From: Ochotona curzoniae | Taxonomy: Eukaryota; Chordata; Mammalia; Lagomorpha; Ochotonidae | Length of the DNA: 64,000 nucleotides | NCBI RefSeq assembly: GCF_017591425.1 | Contig: NW_024466307.1 | Span: forward strand, 1,734,001-1,798,000 | Reading direction: 5' to 3' | Shown: positions 56,515 to 64,000 of the stretch, one piece after another | Position numbering within the stretch: position 1 is the first letter of the stretch | How the letters are laid out: each line of letters starts with the position of its first letter | The notes under the pieces: model-generated | The model's database searches: none | The model's input: the letters and a program-made list of their open reading frames with translations, nothing else | What the model was told of the DNA's origin: nothing | Position numbers and translations under genes: made by a program

Positions 56515-56770
56515 AAAGTGGTTCCTATATGAGCACTGGTACATGTCCTGGCTATTCCACTTGTGACACAGATTCTTCCTTATGGCCTGGTAGGGCTGTA
56601 GAAGGTGGCTTAAGTCCTTGGTTACATGCACCCATATGGAATACCTAGAGGAAGATCCTGGCTCTTGGCTTTGGATCAGCTCAGCTCCAGACATGAGGCC
56701 ATATGGGCAGCCACAACTTAATGGAAGATTTGTCTCTTTGTGTAATCCTGCTCAAATAAAAATAATTTTA
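56515..56770 (+). repeat. CSINE, head truncated
   Basis: From GGTTCCTATATGAGCACTGG to CTCAAATAAAAATAATTTT. Confidence 0.85.
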
Positions 56771-56777
56771 AGTAGTC

Positions 56778-56976
56778 TTTTAATCTTTAAAGAGATTGTC
56801 CATCAGTTGGTTCACTCAAGTGGCTGCAATGCCGGAGCTGAGCTAATTTGAAGCCAGAAACTGGGAGCTTCTTTCCTGTTCTCCTCCATGGGTGTGCACG
56901 TGCCCAAGGACTTGAGCCATCTTCCCCTGCTTTCCCTGATCTTAACCAGGGAGCTGGATCAGAAGTGGAGCAGCCA
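56778..56976 (-). repeat. CSINE, interrupted
   Basis: Inverted tail and body to GGATCAGAAGTGGAGCAGCCA, where the next plus-strand SINE begins; its head is lost. Confidence 0.85.
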
Positions 56977-57255
56977 GGGCCTGGTGCAGTAGCCTCTAGG
57001 CTAAAGTCCTCACCTTGTATGTCCCAGGATCCCATAGGGTCGCTGGTTCTAATCCCAGAAGCCCGTTTCCCATTCAACTCCCCGCTTGTGGTCTGGGAAA
57101 GTGGAGGACGGCCCAAAGGGACCCTGGGCCCATGCGGGAGACCAGAAGAGGCTCTGGGTTCCTTTCCTGGGTTCAGATCAGTGCTGTTCCGGCCTTTCTC
57201 TGGTCCCACAGGTGGAAGATTAGCATGTTACTACTGCTCTTGCCCCTAAAAAAAC
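56977..57255 (+). repeat. CSINE, several small deletions
   Basis: GGGCCTGGTGCAGTAGCCTC head and most body blocks. The 3' end is shortened, with no AATAAATC tail. Confidence 0.85.
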
Positions 57256-57489
57256 AAGCAGTGTATACACTTGTACAGAATTATAGAATATAAGCCATGA
57301 CTGAAATTCATGCAGTTTATTCATAACATGTATTTCCTTAGAACTTCTTGACTATCCTTCATGGATTTCAATTTTTTTCATCAATCTTGTTTTATTACAT
57401 TTCCCATGAACCTTCTAAAGTATCTTTGTATATGAAGCTGTAACTTATTTTCACTGCTGTATTGATTTCATTTTATGAATATACAATTT

Positions 57490-57585
57490 TTGGCAGGCAT
57501 TGTGGCACATCATGTAAAACCACCACTTGGGATGGTGGCATCCCATATCCAAGTATCTAGATTCTGTCCTGGCTACTCTGCACTT
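57490..57585 (+). repeat. CSINE 5' fragment
   Basis: GGCAGGCATTGTGGCACATC through GGTGGCATCCCATATCC and TCTGTCCTGGCTACTC. Confidence 0.65.
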
Positions 57586-57699
57586 CTTTCTCTTTTTGTA
57601 TTTGCACACATTTCCCAAGCGAGAATTCCTTTAGGGCATATACTTAGGGATTTACAGGAGATAATGCTTAAAAAATTCATGAAAAATGGGAATTAAAAG

Positions 57700-57905
57700 A
57701 TAAGTTTATTTTGGTTGACAAAAATTTTAAATCTATGCACATGAGTATATGCAAGTTCAACTTTGAAATGCCATGTTCTCTAGATAGGTCTTCAATGATT
57801 TTTCTGTTACCAACGTCTGCAAGGGCTCTTTGTCCGCACCCTTCACAGTACTTTGTTGTCGGCTCGTTTGGACATTTTACCAGCAATGTTATTATATGAC
57901 TGCCG
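57700..57905 (-). other. Unclassified segment with an open frame and an AATAAA end
   Basis: On the minus strand about 65 codons remain open, with a C-x2-C-like pair in a hydrophilic stretch (residues KYCEGCGQRALADVGNR), and the frame closes beyond CCAAAATAAACTTATC. It abuts an inverted SINE, which supplies the N-terminal part of the apparent frame. It could be the 3' end of an unrecognised retrocopy or chance. There is no poly(A) tail. Confidence 0.3.
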
Positions 57906-57919
57906 AACCCATCTTCTTT

Positions 57920-58215
57920 TTTCAAGGACGGAGGAAGAGAAACACACACAAAAAACCTTCCATCTGCTCGTTTGTTCCCCAAATGGCTGCAATGGCTTAA
58001 GCCAGGTTGGTCTTAAGTCAGAAGTCAGAAACTTCATCAGGGTCTTCCATGTGGGTGCCAGGGCTCATGGATTTGGGGGACATCTGCTGCTGCTTTCCCT
58101 GGTACATCAGCAGAAAACTGGATCAAAAGTGGAGCATTCAGGATTCAATTGGCGCCTATGTGGTGTGTTAACACCACAAGCAGCAGCTTAGGACACCAGG
58201 CCACAACACTGATCC
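57920..58215 (-). repeat. CSINE, older copy
   Basis: CATCTGCTCGTTTGTTCCCC, GGATCAAAAGTGGAGCATTC and an inverted head ending CACCAGGCCACAACACTGATCC. Confidence 0.87.
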
Positions 58216-58382
58216 TGAAGGTATTTTCCCATCACTTTCCACATTTCTTCATCTGTCTTTTTCAAATTGTTTTCCAGGTGCTGAATTAAATGTTGGATGA
58301 TACTCAGCTGAATTGATGATTAATATTGGTGATTCATCAGCATGTATCATCTGGGCTGTAGTTTTATTTTATAGCCTTCCTT

Positions 58383-58725
58383 TTTTTTTTTTTTTTAAAG
58401 ATTTACTTATTTTTATTGGAAATTTAGATATACATAGTGGAGGAGAGACAGAGAGCAAAATTTTTTTGTCTACTAATTCACTCCCCAAGTGACTGCAGCA
58501 GCCAGTGCTGTGCCGATCCAAAGCCAGGAGCCTGGAGCTTCTTCCGGGTCTCGCATGTAGGTGCAGGGTCCCAAAGCTTTGGGCCGTCCTCGACTGCTTC
58601 CCCAGACCACAAGCAGGGAGCTGGATAGGAGGTGGAGCAGCCGGAATTAGAACTGGCACCCATATGGGATCCCAGTGCATGTAAAGCAAGGACTTTAGTC
58701 ACTAGGCTATCATGCTGGGTCCTCC
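58383..58725 (-). repeat. CSINE, young, with 10-bp target-site duplication
   Basis: Long inverted poly(A), AAAGATTTACTTATTTTTAT, complete body, and head CTAGGCTATCATGCTGGGTCC. Repeats AGCCTTCCTT at 58,373-58,382 and 58,726-58,735. Confidence 0.95.
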
Positions 58726-58774
58726 AGCCTTCCTTCTAGTAACATTGAGAATTTAGCCCTTTCTACACAAAGGA

Positions 58775-58895
58775 AAGTGCAGATAAGGAAACTGAGCTTT
58801 GGTGATGAAAGTAGCTTGCCAGGAAAGCTGGACCATCATGGAACACATAGTACACAGGCCGAAAGCCATGACTTTGAATCCCTTCCCTTATTTGA
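58775..58895 (-). repeat. MIR
   Basis: AGATAAGGAAACTGAGCTTT, GTAGCTTGCCAGGAAAGC and ATGACTTTGAATCCC follow the inverted MIR (GATGAGGAAACTGAGG, CTTGCCCAAGG, GATTCGAACCC) in order. Confidence 0.75.
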
Positions 58896-59632
58896 TGTTG
58901 CTCGTATTTCCGTTTTCTGTAAACCTGGAGCCCCACTCTCAAGTCTGTCCGAGGCTGGGAGCTGGGCCGCCTGCCAGCTGCCTGACTCCTCAGGCTCCTC
59001 CAAGGACTTACTTGTAGGTGGCAGTGTTCCTTTCCAACCCTACTTTGCATTATTTTTTTTTTCTGGGGAGAATAGAAAAAGCCATCTGGTGAGCATCACC
59101 CTGAAGTGTGTGGTGGCAAGCTAGGCAGAATACAAAAACTCAGAAAATGAAGCATTTTGATACTTATGAGAATCGTCTTTCTGTGTAATAAATTTACTCT
59201 TTCCCCTAGACCTCTTGTTCACTTTTTCTTTTGAAAACAATGTTTTTGAATGGAGTCTAATTATTTGGTAATATCCTGCTTCTGGCGGAAGTCCAACCTT
59301 GTTCACGTGCAGCTTATTTGGTTTTGAATGTCGACCTCCTTTCCTTATTAGCTGCTTCTTACATTCACAGGACGTCAGTACTGTGACCTTCCCCCACGTC
59401 CCCACCTCCCACACGGTGGCATTCTTTTGTAACTGTCTAGAACAGAATCTACCAATTAGTGGATATTCAATTCTAAATATGTGTTGATTGAGAGACGGAT
59501 GCAATAAGTGAACAAATGAGACAATGAATGAAAACCTTGCCAGGAAGGGACAGAACAATACCGAGGGGAGCAAACGGGCAACGGGCCCTCCCTGATGGGT
59601 CTCGTAAGGGAGTGCTTGTAACAACGCGATTT
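58896..59632. other. No gene recognised
   Basis: The 167-codon minus frame (59121-59624) has a plausible composition but no domain, no partner exons and no transcript signals that I recognise. Confidence 0.4.
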
Positions 59633-59825
59633 CAGCTTCTTGCTAACATGCATTCTGGGAAGTAGCTGATGTCTCAAGTGACCGGGTTTCTGCCCCACGA
59701 GGGAGACTCACACTGAGTTCCTGGCTTCTGCCCTGCCCTCTGTGGGCATGTGGAGAGCCAACTGGGGTATAGAACCCGGTTACCCTTGGGTTCTCTTTGT
59801 TCCCCAGATAAATAAATGAATAAAC
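59633..59825 (+). repeat. CSINE, old, partial
   Basis: CAGCTTCTTGCTAACATGCA, CCACGAGGGAGACTCACAC and CAGATAAATAAATGAATAAAC. Confidence 0.65.
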
Positions 59826-60984
59826 AGAAACTGCAGAATACAGATCTGGAAACAAATCTGTTTATATCCTAGCCATGCTTTTATTTACTCTTTTTATTTT
59901 TTAATGAATGCCAAAGTCAGGTATGAGATTTATTGGTGGAGACCCACTTTCCTGCAGAAAAAAGGGCAAGAACCAAGTAGGCAGAGAAAGCCTCAGACTG
60001 CCGTGCAGGGCTGAAGAAGCCAGGAGAACAGGGTGGTGACAGAATGCAGCCAGGCCTGTGTGGCAGCCTTAAGCTGGAAATGCCTGTTAGAGAAGTCCTT
60101 CTTTCCTGAACGGACTGGCACCATGTCCAGTTATTAGCAACAGCTCAGGAGAAGCACGTGTGGTCTTGGCCTTACACACGGTGGGAAGTCTAGAAAGGTG
60201 GAGGTCTGGCTTATTAGTTGGCTGTGTGCTGTCCTCTGGATCCGATGCTCACAGGTCCAAGGCCATCATGCCCTCCGTGGTGGGTTGGGGTTCACATGTT
60301 ACTTGCTCAGACAGTAATATGTGTTTCTTTTTCTCAGTTTTTACCATTAAAACTAAAATTTTGTTTTCTGCTTTTTAAAGGTTACATTCTCTTTCTCTCT
60401 CAGTGGTAAGCTACATAAGAGGAGTTGCTTGCTTATCACTGCATCCTAAGCACACAAGATGAGATGGCATGCATTAGTACAAAACACAATAATCTTCATC
60501 TTTATCCATTCTCTATTCTGCTCCATTCATTTCTGCTTTGAAAGAAGTCTCATACTACAATAAAAAACACAGATCCCAGTTCAATGTTATTCTTCTGGAG
60601 CATGTTTTTTTAATGTACTAGCCATGTGTGACCAAAAGCAAAGTTGAACATGGACTTAGGAACGTATTAACACACATTCATGTACAGCTGAAGAGCTCCA
60701 GGGTTGCTAGCTAAGTATATTCTGGTGCCTGCTCGCTTCTGAGCCCTGAGATTCCTGTAGGCTGGTGATTGTCAGTGACTCTCGCAACAGCCTGCCTCCT
60801 CAATCCCACCTCCTTTCCAGAAAGCAACATTTGTCAGCTGATATAGCAGAAAGTATTGGAAGAAGAGAAAGGGGATATAAACAATAAAGCCAGAATGAAG
60901 AAACCCAGAAAAGAGTGGCAGATGATTTTAAATCACAGAAGACTTTAAGACACTATTCACAGGTCACATGTAAAATTAAAAATC
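59826..60984. other. No gene recognised; possible poly(A) signal on the minus strand at 59,930
   Basis: On the minus strand CCACCAATAAATCTCATACC is followed by an A-rich stretch, which might be the end of an old LTR or retrocopy. The rest is unremarkable. Confidence 0.4.
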
Positions 60985-61290
60985 AGGAGTGGGCATTTGA
61001 CCTAGAGCTTAGACAGACCATTAAGATGTCCACGCATTGCACTGGAATACATGGGTTTGCATCTCAGCTCTGGCTCCTGGCTCCAACTTCCTGCTAACAC
61101 GTACCCTGGTGGACGGTGATGATGACTGAGGGGTTGGGTTCCTGTCATTCACATGAGAAAGCTGGACTGAATGCCCACATTGTGGCTCTGCCCTCCATCA
61201 AGTTTCCAGCTGCTGCAGGCACTTGAGGGTGAACCAGCAGATCGAAACTCTTACTCTTTCAAATGGAAAAATAAAATTAAAAAATCACAT
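60985..61290 (+). repeat. CSINE, old full-span copy
   Basis: GAGTGGGCATTTGACCTAGA head, GGTTTGCATCTCAGC B-box region, GAGGGTGAACCAGCAGATCG and a GGAAAAATAAAATTAAAAAATC tail. Confidence 0.8.
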
Positions 61291-61488
61291 CAACCATCCA
61301 GTCCAAACTTGTCATTTAACAATTAAGGTAGTTTTACTTCTTCGATTCCAATTTGAGTACCTTTTATTTTTTCCCTGCTTTACTGTATAGACCATAATCC
61401 ACAACAATAGAGAAATTATAAGAGTGGAAATCATTGTTGTGTTGTTGATTCTAGGGTAAGCACATTCAGTTCATCATTAAATATGATG

Positions 61489-61660
61489 TTTTAAAAAAGA
61501 TTTATTTATTTATTATTGCAAAGGCAGAATCTGCTTTCCCAGGCCACAAGTAGGGAGCTGGAAGGAACGCTGAACAGCTGGCATATGAACCAGCATTCAT
61601 ATGGGATCCTGGCACATGCAAGGCAAGGACTTTAGTCACTAGGCTACTGTGCCGGGCCCC
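61489..61660 (-). repeat. CSINE with a large clean internal deletion
   Basis: The inverted tail TTATTATTGCAAAGGCAGAA joins directly to CTGCTTTCCCAGGCC, so about 130 bp of body is missing. Head GGCTACTGTGCCGGGCCCC is present. Confidence 0.9.
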
Positions 61661-61957
61661 CTGTAGTTTCCTTGTTTAACATACAGGGTTTGGGTATTAG
61701 AGTGATGGCTAATAGAGCAAGCTGTGAGTCTTTCCTCTTCAGTTTTCTGGAGAACTTTATATAGCACTGGAATTTGTGTTTTTCTTTAAAATATATCATC
61801 TCAACAACGATTACAGAATTCTGAAGTGGTTGTATTACTATCAGATAAACTGCACATCAAATAATACTAGGAAAGAAGATAACCATTTATAAAGTGAGTT
61901 GTTTCATAATACAAGTTATAAAAAGAATAAATTAATCTAAATGAGATGATCATGTAA

Positions 61958-62276
61958 TGCATTCGTTGTCCAGCAGCGATGGACTTGGTGCCTGGAGCCG
62001 ATACTCTCACACGTGGACTACTGACTGATGGTTGATAGCCGAAGTTTATTAGTGGCAACAGGCTTTTATAGACTGAGGGTCACAGGATAAGGGAGGAGGC
62101 TTTGAGGAGTTTCCATCTCAGCAACAGGGAGTTGACTGGAGACGATGGGGGTTCCCATAAGCCTGTCCAAGGGTCCCTTCAATTATTCCCACACTGCTGC
62201 CTAGGAGTACCTTTCTTTGTTTTGTATATTCAATCCACTGTCCTCAACCAGCTATCCAATTGGTTGTCCTCTTACA
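61958..62276 (-). mobile_element. Solo LTR of an endogenous retrovirus
   Basis: On the minus strand it starts TGTAAGAGGACAACC (62,276) and ends ACAACGAATGCA (61,958). It contains CTATAAAAG (62,071-62,063) followed after about 15 bp by ACTAATAAAC, a compact TATA and poly(A)-signal layout common in gammaretrovirus-like LTRs. The 319-bp length fits. The flanking bases GTAA and ATAA may be a decayed 4-bp duplication. No gag, pol or env is adjacent. Confidence 0.7.
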
Positions 62277-62314
62277 ATAACTAAAAGCAGAGTTTGTAAA
62301 CACATGAAGCAAAA

Positions 62315-62800
62315 ATGGTAAAACTAAAAGAAGTTGAAAAATCCACAATTACATTCAGAAATTTCAATAGTCCTCTCATAATCAACATGGAAAAACAGCA
62401 GGGATATATGAAATATAAAGTACAACTGCTGACTACAATGGAATTAAATTGTAAGTCAATAAGATATACAGAAATTCCTCAATATTTGCAAAATAAACAG
62501 CACACTTACCAAAAACTCAAGGGTCAAAACCAAAGTGAACTCACTTTCTCAGATCAGAAACTAGGAGAAAAAAAACTTTCAAAAGTTAAAAACACAAAAA
62601 CAGAACATATGCTAAATCATCTTAATACAAAACAGAAAAACCAAGAACAACAACAAAAAAAATCTATGAAAGTGAACGCAGTTTTTGAGATCCCTAAAGC
62701 TGAGAAGCTTCCTCTGAACAGGAGCCAAGGAAGAGGACACAAGTCATTTCAAGAAATGACGGTCCGATGTTTACAGAGCTTCCAAGGAAGATGAAACTGC
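62315..62800 (+). pseudogene. L1 ORF2 remnant (endonuclease-region segment)
   Basis: A-rich. ACATTCAGAAATTTCAATAG, GACTACAATGGAATTAAATT and CAATATTTGCAAAATAAAC follow, in order and in the same reading direction, the part of L1 ORF2 behind the endonuclease domain. An internal deletion joins pieces normally some 200 bp apart. The apparent 159-codon frame is not a functional protein: it lacks the reverse-transcriptase domain and is a decayed fragment. Confidence 0.7.
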
Positions 62801-63081
62801 ACCTTCAGCAGATTTATAGGGCTAAACAATTCAGAAGATCACAACTTGAAACAAAAAAACTTGTGTTTTTAACATTTCAGAAGAACAGATTCAGATTTGT
62901 GACCAAAAAACCCACAAAAAACCAAAAACAATTCAGAAGATCGCACAAACTTGTAGCGTTCCCTCAGGAAGAAACGCCAGTGAATACCTGCTGTCTCTGT
63001 GCGTGTTCAGGCCCGAGTCAACAAAAGCTTACTGCTGGCCAGGTGGCTCGGGGAGAACTCAGGGACGTGTTTCCCTAATCT

Positions 63082-63165
63082 CAGGCCCGCGGTCCCCCAG
63101 CCTCCCTCACAGGCCCGCGGTCCCTCAGCCTCCCTCACAGGCCCCCGGTCCCTCAGCCTCCCTCA
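63082..63165. repeat. 28-bp tandem repeat, three units
   Basis: Units at 63,082, 63,110 and 63,138 of CAGGCCCGCGGTCCC(C/T) then CAGCCTCCCTCA, differing by one or two bases. It lies at the left edge of CpG island 2. Confidence 0.95.
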
Positions 63166-63299
63166 GCTTCCGTCAGCCACCCGCCAGCGACCGCCTCCCC
63201 GGCCGGGGCCGCCCCGCGCCTGCGCCTTGCGAGCGCGCGAGTGGCTGCCGGAAGTGTGGCTTTGGAGCCGCCCGCTGTTGATTCCCATCCGGGGTCACA

Positions 63300-63888
63300 T
63301 TCTCTCTTCCGGGTTTTTCGGAGGGTTCTTTTCTCTGCCTCGGTTTGGGCAACTTTGGGGTCTTCCGTTTTGATTTATTTGTTTTTTTTTTGGGGGGGAG
63401 GAACCGCCCCCAGCCTCCCCGCAGCTCTGCCGGCCCTGCCTCCTTCTCTCGGGTCGCTCCTCCCCTGGCCGCCGCACCCGGGGCTCGGGTCGGAGCCGGA
63501 GCAGGGGGCCTGGTCGCCCCGCCGTCGCCGCCTCCACTTGGGGGGGTTCAGGCGACAGCTCGTGGGGCGCTCCCCGGGCGGGCGGCGAGCAGTGCCCGCG
63601 GGCCCCGCTGAGCCCGTTCGCCGGGACGCCGCTGCAGCCTGGGTCCGGCGGGGGGCGGGGGTCGCCCCGGGCGGGGCGGGGCGGGGCGCTGGAAGTTTGT
63701 AAAAAAAGAAGAAAAGCGGTGCAGGGTTTTGTTGCGTCGCGGCGGCCTCTCGGACGTGGGGGCCGCTCGGGCGGCTCGGCTTCCCGTCCCTCGCGTCTCC
63801 GGCCTGCGTGCTGCCCCCCGACACCTCCCGGAGGCCAGTCTGGGGCGCCCTGCGATGCGTCTCCGATGGTGGGGGTGAAGAACTCGAG
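63300..63888 (+). other. Candidate plus-strand first exon ending at a splice donor
   Basis: A consensus-like donor CTCGAG|GTAAGC follows base 63,888. Two ATGs precede it. ATG at 63,855 (G at -3) opens a seven-codon frame (MRLRWWG) that stops at 63,878. ATG at 63,866 (G at +4, weak -3) runs MVGVKNS then AG into the donor, open across the junction. The exon may therefore be 5' UTR plus the first codons, or entirely non-coding. The transcription start is not known; 63,300 is a rough guess below the ETS sites. I could not identify the gene from seven residues. Confidence 0.4.
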
Positions 63889-64000
63889 GTAAGCCTGTGG
63901 GGCCCCGGGCGGGGACTTTTCCGGGAAAACAAAAACATCCGCGGATTCGGGGGCGGGGGACTGTCGCTGGCCGGCGTGAGTCCACGGGGAGCCACGCGCC

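Larger units (their letters stand above)
63082..64000. promoter_or_regulatory. CpG island 2 (promoter-type), cut by the window edge
   Basis: GC-rich and CpG-dense, repeat-free apart from the 28-bp array. It includes CGGAAGTG and CTTCCGG ETS-type sites (63,249 and 63,307), an Sp1-like GGGCGGGGCGGGGCGGGG run at about 63,669-63,687 and GC-rich DNA to the edge. No TATA box is evident, which is typical of housekeeping-type promoters. Confidence 0.9.

Noticed and set aside
59121..59624. 167-codon minus-strand frame
   Set aside because: No domain, no recognised homologue and no promoter or splice evidence. Length alone is not enough in 64 kb read in six frames.
62315..62794. 159-codon Lys/Gln-rich plus-strand frame as a novel gene
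   Set aside because: The DNA follows the order of L1 ORF2, with an internal deletion, so it is an L1 remnant.
63241..63995. Open frames of 145-206 codons in CpG island 2
   Set aside because: Same reason: stop-poor, CpG-rich DNA. The plus-strand frame of 153 codons stops at 63,702, before the donor at 63,888.
1..64000. tRNA, rRNA, snRNA or 7SK genes
   Set aside because: Apart from the tRNA-derived SINE heads, which lack a complete cloverleaf, I saw no U6, 5S, 7SK, Y RNA or intact tRNA sequence.

Overview
The window looks like nuclear DNA of a mammal, most likely a lagomorph and probably a pika (Ochotona). The main evidence is several dozen copies of one tRNA-derived SINE of about 320 bp. Full copies have a tRNA-like head with recognisable A and B boxes, the body block CATCCAGCTCCCTGCTTGTG, and an AATAAATCTT plus poly(A) end. 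This matches the lagomorph C-repeat (CSINE) family. The form seen here differs from the rabbit consensus I know, which is why I favour pika. MIR, L2, L1 remnants, LTRs of endogenous retroviruses and CA microsatellites make up the rest of the recognisable repeats. I see no bacterial-type operons, CRISPR arrays or phage genes, and no intact protein-coding gene. The long open frames lie in CpG-rich DNA, minisatellites or SINEs and do not look like genes.

The layout is set by two CpG islands. Island 1 (about 18.64-21.06 kb) has a TATA-like element with an adjoining CRE half-site that reads best on the minus strand. About 1.6 kb downstream on that strand there is a strong splice donor immediately after a well-placed ATG (ATGGG|GTAAGG at 19,055). 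I infer the first exon of a minus-strand gene whose body runs left through 1-19 kb and out of the window. Island 2 (about 63.08 kb to the right edge) has a candidate plus-strand first exon ending in AG|GTAAGC at 63,888, so a second gene would run out of the window to the right. The two promoters would be divergent, separated by about 43 kb. I could not name either gene.

From 1 to 15.8 kb the SINEs are strongly skewed to the plus strand (about 17 plus, 3 minus). That is antisense to the proposed left gene and fits intronic DNA. Between the islands both orientations are common, as expected for intergenic DNA. That middle part also holds solo LTRs at 47.27-48.15 and 61.96-62.28 kb, an LTR piece at 53.5 kb, L1 remnants at 28.4, 53.7-54.25 and 62.3 kb, and a dense nest of SINEs at 53.3-58.7 kb.

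The items most worth a second look are: a 638-bp segment bounded by 44-bp perfect inverted repeats (23,618-24,255) that I cannot assign to a known element; two diverged copies of an unclassified GC-rich repeat (34.8-35.4 and 44.5-45.1 kb); tandem repeats in or at both CpG islands, including a 47-bp G-rich minisatellite; and two SINEs inserted one after the other at the same target. Repeat boundaries were read by eye and may be off by 5-20 bp, or more for old copies.
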